In this document: piece after piece, positions 1 to 9,562 of the stretch
How the letters are laid out: each line of letters opens with the position of its first letter
Numbering within the stretch: position 1 is the first letter of the stretch
Origin: Halobacteriales archaeon QS_4_69_31
GTDB taxonomy: Archaea > Halobacteriota > Halobacteria > Halobacteriales > Haloarculaceae
Assembly: GCA_003021655.1 (NCBI GenBank)
Contig: PXRP01000015.1
Coordinates: forward strand, 1 to 49,622
Direction of reading: 5' to 3'
Length of the DNA stretch: 49,622 nt
Translations under genes and position numbers: made by a program
The notes under the pieces: generated by a model
What the model was told of the DNA's origin: nothing
The model's database searches: none
The model's input: only the letters and a program-made list of their open reading frames with translations

Positions 1-68
1 AGTACGCCCATGCGGCGGAATCTTGCCACCGTTGGTGTCGGGACCGCCCGGCCCCGAGCGCGTGGAAA

Positions 69-92
69 CCTCGGCGTTCACGCCGAGGAGGA
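69..92. repeat. Perfect 8-bp hairpin, IS200/IS605-end-like or terminator
   Basis: An 8-bp perfect inverted repeat (CCTCGGCG, loop TTCA, CGCCGAGG, 69-88) is followed by GAGGATGTCA. It lies a few bases past the stop of the minus-strand methyltransferase. From memory, haloarchaeal IS200/IS605 (IS1341-type) elements end in hairpins with this layout and a similar GGAGGATGTCA tail, so it may be the right end of an element lying to the left of the window. It could equally serve as the transcription terminator of the methyltransferase, although the U-tract is weak. Confidence 0.4.
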
Positions 93-94
93 TG

Positions 95-742
95 TCATTC
101 GGTGACCTCGGCGACGGTTGTGATCGCGATGTCGGGGCTGTAGCGCGGGCCGTGTGTCAGGTGGCGAAAGGCGGTGAAGCCGGCCTCGCGGAACATCCGG
201 TCGGCCTCGTCCTCGTCGTAGAAGAGCATGACCGCGTCGGCCAGTTCCTGGAGGACCCGCCGGGAGGGGTAGTTCGGCCCGACGACGAGCACCTGCCCGC
301 CGGGTCTGGTGACCCGGCGCAACTCCGCGAGGCCGGCCACGGGGTCGGGCCAGTACTCGATAGAGCCCGACGACCACGCGATGTCGAAGGTGTCGTCGCG
401 AAACGGGAGGCGTTCGGCGTCGCCCCGGTAGAAGCGCACGCGGCCGTGTTTCCCGAACTTCTCCCAGGCCCGCTCCATCTGGTGGACGCTCTGGTCGAGG
501 CCGTGGACGGTGTCGACGTGGTCGAGCAGCCCCTCGGTTCCGAAGCCGGTGCCACAGCCGACGTCGAGCACCCGGTCGTCGCGCTCCAGGGACAACAGTC
601 CCAGCGCCTCCCGGCGCATCTCCGCGGTCCAGATGAAGCTGTTGACCTCGTCGTAGACCGTCGAGAGGTACTTGTAGAACAGCCGCGCGTTGGCCTTGTC
701 TTCGAGGACTCCCATCGGCAACGGTTGGGACCTGTCCGGCAT
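95..742 (-). CDS. Class I SAM-dependent methyltransferase
   Basis: This is a 215-residue Rossmann-fold methyltransferase. The SAM-binding motif I, LDVGCGTGFG, is at residues 59-68. A motif II-like acidic stretch (VHGLDQS) and a post-I motif (GDAERLPFRDDTFD) follow. The order and spacing match the UbiE/MPBQ-type methyltransferases. Haloarchaeal relatives are often thought to act on quinones, but substrate cannot be read from the sequence. The start at 742 is the first ATG; a second ATG at 715 (MGVLEDK) is nearly as good. The gene is transcribed away from the ATP synthase operon across a 183-bp gap. Confidence 0.85.
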   Translation of the reverse strand: MPDRSQPLPMGVLEDKANARLFYKYLSTVYDEVNSFIWTAEMRREALGLLSLERDDRVLDVGCGTGFGTEGLLDHVDTVHGLDQSVHQMERAWEKFGKHGRVRFYRGDAERLPFRDDTFDIAWSSGSIEYWPDPVAGLAELRRVTRPGGQVLVVGPNYPSRRVLQELADAVMLFYDEDEADRMFREAGFTAFRHLTHGPRYSPDIAITTVAEVTE

Positions 743-884
743 AATTCCCTTGTTTTCCCCGTCCGCGCAGCTGCGTCAAACGGCCGCGCCGCGCGAGGGG
801 TCGCTACGCGGTAGCGTCGAGCACTCGCAGCGACCCGTCGGGGGCCGGGCGGGATCCCCGGCCAGGCGTCGCGACACTTCGCAA

Positions 885-900
885 CTACCAAATAGGCGCT
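885..900 (+). promoter_or_regulatory. Probable TATA region for the ATP synthase operon
   Basis: An AT-richer stretch, ACTACCAAATAGG, lies about 30 bases before the ATG of subunit H in otherwise GC-rich DNA. That is the usual position of a haloarchaeal TATA element for a transcript with a very short or no leader. Confidence 0.4.
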
Positions 901-925
901 GGCCGGATATCCCTACGACTGACAG

Positions 926-1258
926 ATGCCAAGGCCAGAGGTTCTCGACCGTATCAAGGAGGCTGAGACGGAGGCGGACGACATCGTCGCCGAGGCCGAG
1001 ACGGAGGCGGACGACATCGTCGCCGAGGCACGCGAGCGCGCCGACGAGATCCGCGAACAGGCTCGCGAGGAGGCCGAGGCCGACGCACAGGAGCGCCTCG
1101 AGACGGCACGCGAGGAGATCGACGCCGAGCGCGAGGAGGTCCTCGAGGAGGGCGACAGCGAGCGCGAGGCGCTCACGACCGGGGCACAGCAACAGGTAGA
1201 CGAGGTGGTCGAGTACGTCGTCACACAGTTCGAGGAGGCGGTGCATGCTCAGACCTAA
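926..1258 (+). CDS. atpH: A-type ATP synthase subunit H
   Basis: This 110-residue protein is almost entirely charged coiled coil (Glu, Asp, Ala, Arg), as expected for subunit H (AhaH), which pairs with subunit E to form the peripheral stalk of the archaeal ATP synthase. Near the N-terminus an 11-residue unit, EAETEADDIVA, occurs twice in tandem, encoded by 33-bp copies at 959-991 and 992-1024 that differ at a single base. An 11-residue period is the repeat length of a right-handed (hendecad) coiled coil. It is the first gene of the operon, and its 3' end overlaps atpI by 14 bases, implying translational coupling. Confidence 0.9.
   Translation: MPRPEVLDRIKEAETEADDIVAEAETEADDIVAEARERADEIREQAREEAEADAQERLETAREEIDAEREEVLEEGDSEREALTTGAQQQVDEVVEYVVTQFEEAVHAQT
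959..1024 (+). repeat. Tandem 33-bp repeat within atpH
   Basis: There are two adjacent 33-bp copies (959-991, 992-1024) with one difference (GGCTGAG versus GGCCGAG). They encode two copies of EAETEADDIVA. Near-identity at silent positions indicates a recent in-frame duplication that lengthens the stalk coiled coil by one hendecad. Confidence 0.9.
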
Positions 1259-3560
1259 GCGGATGAGCAAGGTGTCCGTGACGGGCTCGAAACCCGTCAT
1301 GGACGACGTCATCGAGGCGGTCCACGGGCTGAACCTGGTCCACCTCTCGGAGTACGACGGCCGCTGGGACGGCTTCGACAACGGCACCCCCCTGGAAGGG
1401 GGCGACGAGGCCTCGGAGAACCTCGTCACGGTCCGGGCGCTCAAGAGCATCCTCGGGGTCACCGAGGACGACGCCGGCCCCAGCCGGATCGTCACCGACG
1501 ACCTCGAAGACCAGCTCGAGGAGGTCCGCCGGGAGGCCAACGAACTCGACGACCGCCGCGAGGCGGTCCGGAACGACCTCACCGAGATCGAGGAACAGGT
1601 CGACGGGATGGAGCCGTTCGCGGAGCTGGGGATCGACCTCGACCTCCTGTGGGGGTACGACTCCCTCTCGGTCGCGGTCGGCGAGGGCGACCCCGAGGCC
1701 GTCGAGGCGGCGCTGGCCGACCTCGACTGTGCGACGGAGGTGTTCGCCGAGGACGACGTCGTCGCCGCCGTCGCACACACCGGCGCCGACCGGCTGAACG
1801 ACGCGCTCGTCGAGGCGGAGTTCGCGGCCGTCGAGGTCCCCCACGAGGAGGGCGACCCCGAGGAGTACCTCGCGGAACTGGAACACCGCAAAGAGAAACT
1901 CGAGTCGAAACTCGAGACCGTCGAGGGCGAACTCGAGGACCTGCGGTACGACGCCGCCGGCTTCCTGCTGGCCGCCGAGGAGGAACTCGCCATCGAGGCC
2001 CGCAAGGCCGAGGCTCCTCTCTCCTTTGCGACGACAGAGAACGCCTTCGTCGCCGAGGGGTGGATCCCGACCGAGCGGTACGACGAGTTCGAGACGGCAG
2101 TGGCCGACGCCGTCGGCGACCACGCCGACGTCGAGGAACTGGAGGTCGCCGCCTACGACCGCCACGGCCACGCCGAGACCCACGAGGAGGTCCACGACGA
2201 GGGCGAGGCCACCGGCACGGTCGAGGCGCCCGCCGCGACGGCCGGCGAGGCCGCCGAGGCGAGCGACGGCCCGGACGCCGACGACGAAGCGGCCGAACCG
2301 GTCGAGGCCACCGCCGACGGCGGGGGAGAGGTCCGGTCGGATGGGGGGGAGGCGAGTACCGCGAGCCGACCCTCGTCAGAACCGCGTTCTGACGGCGTCG
2401 TCACGATGGGCGAGGACGACCCGCCGGTCATCCAGGACAACCCCGGGATCACCAAGCCCTTCGAGTTGCTGACCAAGGCCGTCGGGCGGCCGAACTATTC
2501 GGAGCTGGACCCGACTATCGTCCTCTTTCTGACGTTCCCGCTGATGTTCGGGTTCATGATCGGGGACGTCGGCTACGGGCTGATATACACGGGCATCGGC
2601 TACTGGGTGTACGCCAACTTCGAGTCGGACGCGTTCAAGAACTTCGGCATCGTCGCCGCGGCCGCCGGGGCTATGACGACGATATTCGGCGTGCTCTACG
2701 GCGAGATATTCGGGCTCCACCTTATCACGGAGTACCTCTGGGTCGACGCAGTCGGGCTGAAACACGCCCCCATCGAGAAGGGGCTCTCGCCGGCGACCAG
2801 TTACTGGGCCGAGGCGTGGTTCGTGCTCACGGCCCTGTTCGGCCTGCTGCACCTGAACGTGGCCTACGTCTTCGAGTTCGTCGAGAACCGGTCGTTGCAC
2901 GGCACCAGGGAGGCCGTCATCGAGTCGGGGTCGTGGCTGCTGGCGTTCAACGGCGTGTGGCTGTTCATCTTCAGTAAATTCCTCCGGGACTCGAAGCCGG
3001 ACCTGCTCTTCGAGGTGTTCGACTCCGGCGAGGGGGCCGCGTTCGCGCTCGGGTTCAGCGGCTTCCCCGCGGAGGTCGGAATGGTCGGCGTCGGCATGCT
3101 CGCGGTCGGCATGGTATTGCTCGTGTTCGGCCCGGCCTACGAACTCATCGAACTCCACATCACGCTCGCCCACACGCTGTCGTACCTGCGGATCGCCGCA
3201 GTGTTGCTGGCCAAGGCCGGGATGGCCTTCGCGGTCAATCTCCTGTTTTTCGGCGCCTACCAGGAGAAAGGCGAGTTCCACTTCATGCTCTCGCACGGGC
3301 CCGAGTACGTGCTCGAACACCACGAGGAGGCGACGATCATGTTCCCCGGCATGATCCACGGCGGCGTCGGCCTGCTGGCGTTCGGGGTCGTCGTCCTGCT
3401 GGTCGGACATCTGGTCGTCCTGTTGCTCGGCATCACCTCCGCCGGTATCCAGTCCATCCGCCTGGAGTACTTCGAGTTCTTCTCGAAGTTTTACGAGGGC
3501 AGCGGCAGGGTCTACTCGCCCTTCGGCGCCGAGCGGAGCCACACCGAGGACGGCTCCTGA
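1245..3560 (+). CDS. atpI: A-type ATP synthase subunit I (a subunit)
   Basis: This 771-residue membrane subunit is the proton- or sodium-conducting half-channel of the A1Ao ATP synthase. The N-terminal half is a soluble stalk-binding region with long coiled coils. The C-terminal half (from about residue 420) carries the predicted membrane helices, including PTIVLFLTFPLMFGFMIGDVG and the helix with LRIAAVLLAKAGMAFAVN, where the channel Arg is expected. Between them, residues of about 310-385 form a haloarchaeal acidic, Ala/Glu/Asp-rich low-complexity linker. The start at 1245 (MLRPKRMSKVSVTG) overlaps atpH; an internal ATG at 1263 is an alternative. Confidence 0.93.
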   Translation: MLRPKRMSKVSVTGSKPVMDDVIEAVHGLNLVHLSEYDGRWDGFDNGTPLEGGDEASENLVTVRALKSILGVTEDDAGPSRIVTDDLEDQLEEVRREANELDDRREAVRNDLTEIEEQVDGMEPFAELGIDLDLLWGYDSLSVAVGEGDPEAVEAALADLDCATEVFAEDDVVAAVAHTGADRLNDALVEAEFAAVEVPHEEGDPEEYLAELEHRKEKLESKLETVEGELEDLRYDAAGFLLAAEEELAIEARKAEAPLSFATTENAFVAEGWIPTERYDEFETAVADAVGDHADVEELEVAAYDRHGHAETHEEVHDEGEATGTVEAPAATAGEAAEASDGPDADDEAAEPVEATADGGGEVRSDGGEASTASRPSSEPRSDGVVTMGEDDPPVIQDNPGITKPFELLTKAVGRPNYSELDPTIVLFLTFPLMFGFMIGDVGYGLIYTGIGYWVYANFESDAFKNFGIVAAAAGAMTTIFGVLYGEIFGLHLITEYLWVDAVGLKHAPIEKGLSPATSYWAEAWFVLTALFGLLHLNVAYVFEFVENRSLHGTREAVIESGSWLLAFNGVWLFIFSKFLRDSKPDLLFEVFDSGEGAAFALGFSGFPAEVGMVGVGMLAVGMVLLVFGPAYELIELHITLAHTLSYLRIAAVLLAKAGMAFAVNLLFFGAYQEKGEFHFMLSHGPEYVLEHHEEATIMFPGMIHGGVGLLAFGVVVLLVGHLVVLLLGITSAGIQSIRLEYFEFFSKFYEGSGRVYSPFGAERSHTEDGS

Positions 3561-3945
3561 AACCCCGGGTCCCCGGGACCCACTGACCGCCGAACCGCTG
3601 GTTTCGTTTCCGTCGGCTGTCTCGGCCGTTTCGACGGGGTCGAGCGTCCCATCGTCTGTCACAGTTGTCACAGCGCGGAAGCCCATCCGCTTTAGCGGTG
3701 GGAGGAAGCGCGTAAGCTTGATTTGAGTTCGGGAAGAACGGTAACACACGTCCATCACCTTCTTAGAAAGGAAGGAGCGTGGGGCTTTCGTGTGGGAGCG
3801 CGAAGTGCGGGAGTCCACCGACAAGCCCACGAGTTTACTCGTGGGTAGCTGACGAGTCGCGACCCTTGTGGCGCCGGGATCCGGAGCGTCGTGTCAACCG
3901 AACGTGAACGGTCGAATCGCCCGATTCGACAGAGGACGCGACCGA
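3561..3945. other. Intergenic region atpI-atpK, no gene
   Basis: About 455 bases separate atpI from atpK, unusual inside an operon whose other genes nearly touch. No convincing coding frame is present. The region holds two hairpins (listed separately) and ends with a promoter-like element for atpK. Confidence 0.6.
3676..3852. mobile_element. IS200/IS605-type end remnant with two hairpins
   Basis: Two hairpins share the same TTTA loop and CCCA...TGGG base. One is CCCATCCGC-TTTA-GCGGTGGG (3682-3702, one bulged base); the other is CCCACGAG-TTTA-CTCGTGGG (3826-3845, perfect), followed by TAGCTGAC. Subterminal hairpins with this form, followed by GGAGGA or TAGCTGAC, are typical of haloarchaeal IS200/IS605/IS1341 elements and of the 3' end of their TnpB guide RNAs (recalled, not searched). 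No transposase or TnpB frame lies between them, so this is a relic or non-autonomous derivative about 175 bp long that splits the ATP synthase operon. Confidence 0.5.
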
Positions 3946-3965
3946 TTTGAGAAGCTTTAAGCCCG
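3946..3965 (+). promoter_or_regulatory. Probable TATA element for atpK
   Basis: GAGAAGCTTTAAGCCCG contains the CTTTAAG core common to haloarchaeal TATA boxes. It sits about 57 bases before the atpK ATG at 4016, implying a leader of roughly 30 bases. A separate promoter here would let K-E-C-F-A-B be transcribed despite the long gap after atpI. Confidence 0.5.
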
Positions 3966-4015
3966 CGATAGGGCAAACCTCCTCTGTACGGAAACTAGTC
4001 ACGAGTGGATCCACA

Positions 4016-4279
4016 ATGTTCGAAGCTACCTCACAACTGGCAAACGTTGTACTGCAGGAGTCAAGTGGCAGCGCACCGGCGATCGGTTCGACGGCTGCGG
4101 CGGCCCTCGCCGTCGGACTGGCCGGCCTGGGCACGGGGATCGCCCAGAGCCGCATCGGCGCCTCCGCGGTCGGGGCCGTCGCCGAGGACGACGACATGTT
4201 CGTCTCGGCGCTGATCTTCACAGCGCTGCCCGAGACGCTCATCATTATCGCGTTCGTCACCATCTTCGTGGCGCAGTAA
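4016..4279 (+). CDS. atpK: A-type ATP synthase subunit K (c-ring proteolipid)
   Basis: This 87-residue proteolipid has two predicted membrane helices (residues about 24-44 and 62-85) joined by a short polar loop (GIAQSRIGASAVGAVAEDDD). The ion-binding carboxylate in helix 2 is Glu73 in ALPETLIII. Several copies form the rotating c ring of the synthase. The ATG at 4016 is used because translation further upstream runs into promoter DNA. It precedes atpE by 8 bases. Confidence 0.93.
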   Translation: MFEATSQLANVVLQESSGSAPAIGSTAAAALAVGLAGLGTGIAQSRIGASAVGAVAEDDDMFVSALIFTALPETLIIIAFVTIFVAQ

Positions 4280-4287
4280 CGCCGACA

Positions 4288-4866
4288 ATGAGTCTCGATA
4301 CTGTCGTAGAGGACATCCGAGACGAAGCCCGCGCGCGTGGGGAAGAGATCCGCGAGGAGGCCGAACGGGAGGCCGAGGAGACCGTCGCGAAAGCGGAGGC
4401 CGACGCCGAGGAGATCCGCGAGCAGCGCGCCGCGGAGGTAGAGCGGACCATCGAACAGGAGCGCGAGCAGAAACTCTCCAGCGCCAAACTCGAGGCCAAG
4501 CAGGCCCGCCTGGAGGCCCGCCGGGACGTCCTAGAGGAGGTGCGCGCCGCCGTCGAGGAGGAACTGGCGGGGCTGGAGGGCGAGGACCGCGAGGAACTGA
4601 CGCGGGCGCTGCTGGCGGCCGCCGCCACGGAGTTCGACGACGACGCCGAGGTGAGCGTCCGCGGGCGGAGCGAGGACGCTGACCTGCTGGAGTCGCTGGC
4701 CGACGAGCACGGCTTCGCGTACGGCGGCGAGTACGACTGTCTCGGTGGGGTCGTCGTCGAGAGCGAGAGCTCCCGCGTCCGCGTGAACAACACCTTCGAC
4801 TCGATACTCGAGGACGTCTGGGAGGAGAACCTCCGCGAGGTCAGTGACCGGCTGTTCGAGCAATGA
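4288..4866 (+). CDS. atpE: A-type ATP synthase subunit E
   Basis: This 192-residue peripheral-stalk subunit has an N-terminal coiled coil of about 100 residues (Glu/Ala/Arg rich, starting MSLDTVVEDIRDEARARGEE). A globular C-terminal domain with the EYDCLGGVVVES-type strand typical of the V/A-type E subunit follows. It partners subunit H. Its stop overlaps the atpC start (ATGA-type overlap at 4863-4866). Confidence 0.92.
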   Translation: MSLDTVVEDIRDEARARGEEIREEAEREAEETVAKAEADAEEIREQRAAEVERTIEQEREQKLSSAKLEAKQARLEARRDVLEEVRAAVEEELAGLEGEDREELTRALLAAAATEFDDDAEVSVRGRSEDADLLESLADEHGFAYGGEYDCLGGVVVESESSRVRVNNTFDSILEDVWEENLREVSDRLFEQ

Positions 4867-5924
4867 GCAGGACCGACGCCACAGAGGAAGGCAACTACGA
4901 ATACGTCACCGCGAGGGTCAGGTCCCGCCGGTCGCGGCTGTTCGACGGCGACGACTACCGCAAGCTGGTCCGGATGGGTACCGGCGAGATCGCCCGGTTC
5001 ATGGAGGAGTCCGAGTACGAGACGGAGATGAACCGCCTCGGGGCGCGCCACTCGGGTGTCGACCTCATCGAGTACGCCCTGAACGAGAACCTGGCGAAAC
5101 ACTTCGACGACCTGCTCAGGTGGTCCGACGGCGCGCTGTACGACTACGTCGCCCGCTACTTGCGGAAGTTCGACGCCTGGAACCTGAAGACGGTGCTCCG
5201 GGGGGTGTACTCGGGGGCCGAGCGCGAGGCCGTCGAGGACGACCTCATCGACGCCGGCGAGTTCTCGGCGGCGACGCTGGAGCGGCTGACCGAGGCCGGC
5301 TCCGTCGAGGAAGTCGTCGAACTCGTCGACCGGACCATCTTCGGGGACGCGCTGACCGCGGCCGTCGACGACTACGAGGAGGCGGGGTTGCTCGTCCCGC
5401 TGGAGAACGCGGTCGACCGCACCTTCTACGAGCACCTCATCGCGGGGCTGCCCCGCGACCGCGACCGGGCGACCGAACTGTACGTCGAGTTCCTCGAGGC
5501 CGAGATCGACTTCGTGAACCTCCGGAACGCGCTCCGGCTCGCCCGCAGCGGCGCGGAGATGGACCCCTCGGAGTACTACATCGAGGGCGGGCGGCTCCTG
5601 ACGCCCGCGGACCTGCGCCGGCTGGTCGCCAACGAGGACCAGCTCGTCGAGCACGTCCGCACGAGCATCTACGGGGACGAACTCGACGAGGCGCTGGACG
5701 TCCTCGAGGAGGCCGAGACGCTCATCGAGTTCGAACACGCGCTGGACGCGGCGCTTTTGGAGTACGCCGACACGCTGTCGAACCGGTACCCGCTGTCGGT
5801 GTGTCCGGTCCTCTCGTTCGTGCTCGCAAAGGAGCGCGAGGTCGACAACATCCGGGCGGTCGCGCGGGCCCGCGAGGCGGGACTGGACCCCGACGAGATC
5901 GAGCGCGAGCTGGTGATGCTATGA
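4863..5924 (+). CDS. atpC: A-type ATP synthase subunit C
   Basis: This 353-residue mostly helical subunit (V-type d-like, AhaC) forms the cone-shaped socket between the central rotor stalk and the c ring. It has the family's repeats of helical hairpins containing NLRNALR- and FVLAKEREVDNIR-type motifs. The length is normal for archaeal C subunits. It overlaps atpE by 4 bases and atpF by 4 bases, so the three genes are translationally coupled. Confidence 0.92.
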   Translation: MSRTDATEEGNYEYVTARVRSRRSRLFDGDDYRKLVRMGTGEIARFMEESEYETEMNRLGARHSGVDLIEYALNENLAKHFDDLLRWSDGALYDYVARYLRKFDAWNLKTVLRGVYSGAEREAVEDDLIDAGEFSAATLERLTEAGSVEEVVELVDRTIFGDALTAAVDDYEEAGLLVPLENAVDRTFYEHLIAGLPRDRDRATELYVEFLEAEIDFVNLRNALRLARSGAEMDPSEYYIEGGRLLTPADLRRLVANEDQLVEHVRTSIYGDELDEALDVLEEAETLIEFEHALDAALLEYADTLSNRYPLSVCPVLSFVLAKEREVDNIRAVARAREAGLDPDEIERELVML

Positions 5925-6235
5925 GCCAGGAAGTCGCGGTGGTCGGCAGTCCGGACTTCACGACCGGCTTCCGGCTGGCCGGCGTCCGCAAGTTCGCGAA
6001 CGTCACCGAGGACGAACAGCTCGACGCGGCCGTCCGGGAGATGCTGGACGACGAGGAGGTCGGCATCCTCGTGATGCACGACGACGACCTCGACGCGCTC
6101 TCCCGGACCACCCGGTCGGACGTCGAAACGAGCGTGGAGCCCGTCCTGGTGACCCTCGGCGGCGAGGGAGGGTCCGACGCGCTCCGCGAGCAGATCAAAC
6201 GCGCCATCGGCATCGACCTGATGGACGAGGACTAA
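5921..6235 (+). CDS. atpF: A-type ATP synthase subunit F
   Basis: This 104-residue Rossmann-like central-stalk subunit starts [20 protein letters not shown], with the characteristic [15 protein letters not shown]-terminus, a central acidic stretch (MHDDDL), and a short C-terminal helix (IKRAIGIDL). It shares ATGA with the end of atpC and lies one base before the atpA ATG. Confidence 0.93.
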   Translation: MSQEVAVVGSPDFTTGFRLAGVRKFANVTEDEQLDAAVREMLDDEEVGILVMHDDDLDALSRTTRSDVETSVEPVLVTLGGEGGSDALREQIKRAIGIDLMDED

Positions 6236-6236
6236 T

Positions 6237-8003
6237 ATGAGTCAAGCAACAGACACAACGGTACGCGAGGACGGCGTCATCGAGAGCGTTTCCGGGCCGG
6301 TCGTCACCGCCCGGGACCTCGACGCGAAGATGAACGACGTCGTTTACGTCGGCGACGAAGGACTGATGGGCGAGGTCATCGAGATCGAGGGCAACATCAC
6401 GACCATCCAGGTCTACGAGGAGACCTCCGGGGTCTCCCCGGGCGAACCCGTCGAGAGCACGGGTGCGCCGCTGTCGGTCGACCTGGGACCGGGCATGCTG
6501 GACACCATCTACGACGGCGTCCAGCGCCCGCTGGAGGTCCTCGAGGAGAAGATGGGGTCGGCGTTTCTCGACAGGGGCGTCGACGCGCCCGGCATCGACC
6601 TCGGACGCACCTGGGAGTTCGAACCCGAAGTCGAGGAGGGCGACGACGTCGAGACCGGTGACGTCGTCGGCACCGTCCCCGAGACCGCGAGCATCGACCA
6701 CAAGGTGATGGTGCCGCCCGACTCCGAGGGCGGCGAGGTCGTCGCCATCGAGTCCGGTAACTTCACCGTCGAGGAGACGGTGGCCGAACTCGATAGCGGC
6801 GAGGAGATACAGATGCGCCAGGAGTGGCCGGTCCGCCAGGAACGGCCCACCGTCGACAAGCAGACCCCGACCGAACCGCTGACCTCGGGCCAGCGCATCC
6901 TCGACGGCCTGTTCCCGCTGGCGAAAGGCGGGACCGCCGCCATCCCCGGCCCCTTCGGGAGCGGGAAGACCGTCACCCAGCAGTCGCTGGCGAAGTTCGC
7001 CGACGCCGACATCGTCGTCTACATCGGCTGTGGCGAGCGGGGCAACGAGATGACGGAGGTCATCGACGACTTCCCGGAACTGCCCGACCCCCAGACGGGC
7101 AACCCCCTGATGGACCGGACCTGCCTCATCGCCAACACGTCGAACATGCCCGTCGCCGCCCGGGAATCCTGCGTGTACACGGGTATCACCATCGCGGAGT
7201 ACTACCGCGACATGGGCTACGACGTGGCGCTGATGGCCGACTCGACCTCGCGGTGGGCGGAGGCGATGCGCGAGATCTCCTCGCGCCTCGAGGAGATGCC
7301 CGGCGAGGAAGGGTACCCGGCGTACCTGGCCGCACGCCTGTCGGCCTTCTACGAGCGGGCGGGGTACTTCGAGAACATCAACGGCACCGAGGGGTCGATC
7401 TCGGTCATCGGGGCCGTCTCGCCGCCGGGCGGTGACTTCTCGGAGCCGGTGACCCAGAACACGCTCCGTATCGTCAAGACGTTCTGGGCGCTGGACTCGG
7501 ACCTGGCCGAGCGGCGCCACTTCCCGGCGATCAACTGGAACGACTCCTACTCGCTGTACCGCGACCAGCTCGACCCCTGGTTCGCGGAGAACGTCGCCGA
7601 CGACTGGGCCGAACAGCGCCAGTGGGCCATCGACACGCTCGACGAGGACGGCGAACTCCAGGAGGTCGTCCAGCTGGTCGGCAAGGACGCACTGCCCGAA
7701 GACCAGCAACTCACGCTGGAGGTCGCCCGGTACCTCAAGGAGGCGTGGCTCCAGCAGAACGCGCTCCACGAGGTCGACCGCTACTGTCCGCCCGAGAAGA
7801 CCTACCGGATCCTCGGGGCGATCAAGACGTTCAACGACGAGGCCTTCGACGCGCTGGACGCGGGCGTCCCGGTCGACGAGATCACGGACATCGACGCCCT
7901 GCCCCGGCTCAACCGCATCGGGACGACGCCCGACGACGAGGCCGACGACTTCGTCGACGACATCGAGAGCGACATGACCGAGCAACTGCGCTCACTCTAC
8001 TGA
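6237..8003 (+). CDS. atpA: A-type ATP synthase subunit A (catalytic)
   Basis: This 588-residue catalytic subunit has a beta-barrel N-terminus, then the non-homologous region typical of A/V-type A subunits. The nucleotide-binding core has the P-loop GPFGSGKT at residues 238-245 and the Walker B strand [17 protein letters not shown]. The GPFGSGKT form is typical of archaeal A subunits (S instead of A/C in the loop). No intein interrupts the P-loop. It lies 2 bases from the atpB start. Confidence 0.95.
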   Translation: MSQATDTTVREDGVIESVSGPVVTARDLDAKMNDVVYVGDEGLMGEVIEIEGNITTIQVYEETSGVSPGEPVESTGAPLSVDLGPGMLDTIYDGVQRPLEVLEEKMGSAFLDRGVDAPGIDLGRTWEFEPEVEEGDDVETGDVVGTVPETASIDHKVMVPPDSEGGEVVAIESGNFTVEETVAELDSGEEIQMRQEWPVRQERPTVDKQTPTEPLTSGQRILDGLFPLAKGGTAAIPGPFGSGKTVTQQSLAKFADADIVVYIGCGERGNEMTEVIDDFPELPDPQTGNPLMDRTCLIANTSNMPVAARESCVYTGITIAEYYRDMGYDVALMADSTSRWAEAMREISSRLEEMPGEEGYPAYLAARLSAFYERAGYFENINGTEGSISVIGAVSPPGGDFSEPVTQNTLRIVKTFWALDSDLAERRHFPAINWNDSYSLYRDQLDPWFAENVADDWAEQRQWAIDTLDEDGELQEVVQLVGKDALPEDQQLTLEVARYLKEAWLQQNALHEVDRYCPPEKTYRILGAIKTFNDEAFDALDAGVPVDEITDIDALPRLNRIGTTPDDEADDFVDDIESDMTEQLRSLY

Positions 8004-8005
8004 CA

Positions 8006-9412
8006 ATGAAAGAGTACCAGACGATCACGGAAATCAGCGGACCGCTGGTCTTCGTCGAGACGGACGAACCCGTCGGCTACGACGAGATCGTCGAGATAGA
8101 GACCGCCGACGGACAGACGCGCCGCGGCCAGGTGCTCGACAGCACCAGCGAGCACGTCGCGATCCAGGTGTTCGAGGGCACCGAGGGCATCGACCGCCAG
8201 TCGTCGGTGACGTTCCTCGGCGAGACCATGAAGATGCCCGTCACCGAGGACCTGCTCGGGCGGGTGCTCGACGGGTCGGGCAACCCTATCGACGACGGCC
8301 CCGACATCGTCCCCGAGGAGCGCCGCGACATCGTCGGCGAGGCGATCAACCCCTACTCGCGGGAGTACCCCGAGGACTTCATCCAGACCGGTGTCTCCGT
8401 CATCGACGGCATGAACACGCTGGTGCGTGGCCAGAAGCTGCCGATCTTCTCGGCGTCGGGGCTGCCCCACAACGAACTGGCGCTGCAGATCGCCCGCCAG
8501 GCCTCCGTCCCCGAGGAAGAGGAGGAAGGCGAGGACACCGAGTTCGCGGTGATCTTCGGCGCGATGGGCATCACCGCCGAGGAGGCCAACGAGTTCATGG
8601 ACGACTTCGAGCGCACGGGCGCGCTCGAACGCAGCGTGGTGTTCATGAACCTCGCCAACGACCCCGCCGTCGAGCGGACGATCACGCCGCGGCTGGCGCT
8701 GACCACCGCCGAGTACCTCGCGTTCGACCAGGGGTACCACGTGCTGGTCATCCTCACGGACGTGACCAACTACTGTGAGGCCCTGCGCGAGATCGGCGCG
8801 GCACGCGAGGAGGTGCCGGGCCGGCGTGGCTACCCCGGGTACATGTACACCGACCTCGCACAGCTCTACGAGCGCGCGGGCCGCATCAAGGGCCAGGGCG
8901 GGTCGATCACCCAGATCCCCATCCTGACGATGCCCAGCGACGACATCACCCACCCGATCCCCGACCTGACGGGGTACATCACGGAGGGGCAGATCCTCGT
9001 CGACCGCGGCCTGAACAGCCAGGGGATCCAGCCGCCGGTCGACCCGCTCCCGTCGCTGTCGCGCCTGATGGACGACGGGATCGGGGAGGGGCTCACCCGC
9101 GGCGACCACGGCGGCGTCTCCGACCAGCTCTATGCCGCCTACGCCGAGGGCGAGGACAAACGCGACCTCGTGCAGATCGTCGGCCGCGAGGCCCTCTCGG
9201 AACGGGACAACCGGTACCTCGACTTCGCCGAGGCCTTCGAGGAGCAGTTCGTCCAGCAGGGCTACAACACCGACCGCGAGATCGACGAGACCCTCGACAT
9301 CGGCTGGGACCTGCTGTCGATGCTCCCCGAGGCCGAACTCAACCGCGTCGACGAGGACGACATCGAGGAGCACTACCAGGACGACGTCGAGGCCGAGGTC
9401 ACCGCCGACTGA
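8006..9412 (+). CDS. atpB: A-type ATP synthase subunit B (regulatory)
   Basis: This 468-residue non-catalytic subunit starts [18 protein letters not shown]. The P-loop is replaced by [18 protein letters not shown], as is normal for B subunits, which bind but do not hydrolyse nucleotide. It includes an acidic [10 protein letters not shown] insertion in the core, a common halophile adaptation. It is the last recognisable gene of this operon; subunit D, which usually follows closely in archaea, is not found in the window. Confidence 0.95.
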   Translation: MKEYQTITEISGPLVFVETDEPVGYDEIVEIETADGQTRRGQVLDSTSEHVAIQVFEGTEGIDRQSSVTFLGETMKMPVTEDLLGRVLDGSGNPIDDGPDIVPEERRDIVGEAINPYSREYPEDFIQTGVSVIDGMNTLVRGQKLPIFSASGLPHNELALQIARQASVPEEEEEGEDTEFAVIFGAMGITAEEANEFMDDFERTGALERSVVFMNLANDPAVERTITPRLALTTAEYLAFDQGYHVLVILTDVTNYCEALREIGAAREEVPGRRGYPGYMYTDLAQLYERAGRIKGQGGSITQIPILTMPSDDITHPIPDLTGYITEGQILVDRGLNSQGIQPPVDPLPSLSRLMDDGIGEGLTRGDHGGVSDQLYAAYAEGEDKRDLVQIVGREALSERDNRYLDFAEAFEEQFVQQGYNTDREIDETLDIGWDLLSMLPEAELNRVDEDDIEEHYQDDVEAEVTAD

Positions 9413-9423
9413 GGGGCCCGGGT

Positions 9424-9487
9424 CGCCGGTCCCACCACCGGGCTGTCTCTCCCGTCTCTCGCCGGTCCCACTACCGGGCTGTCTCTC
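9424..9487. repeat. Two 28-bp direct repeats after atpB
   Basis: Copies at 9424-9451 and 9460-9487 are identical at 27 of 28 bases, with a 36-bp period. Each contains a CCGGT-CCCACC-ACCGG-type inverted repeat followed by CTGTCTCTC, giving two successive small hairpins with pyrimidine tails just past the atpB stop. They could act as transcription terminators for the ATP synthase operon. Confidence 0.65.
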
Positions 9488-9562
9488 GTCACATTCGCGG
9501 CCGACACGTCTGGCCGATACCGGCAGTCGGTCCCCGGTTTCCGGGTGGCGAACGGAGCGCCG

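Noticed and set aside
4257..5738. Long minus-strand open frame across atpE and atpC.
   Set aside because: Shadow of the coupled ATP synthase genes; no family signature.
6237..8003. Checked for an intein in the atpA P-loop, as in some archaea.
   Set aside because: The P-loop GPFGSGKT is continuous and length is normal.
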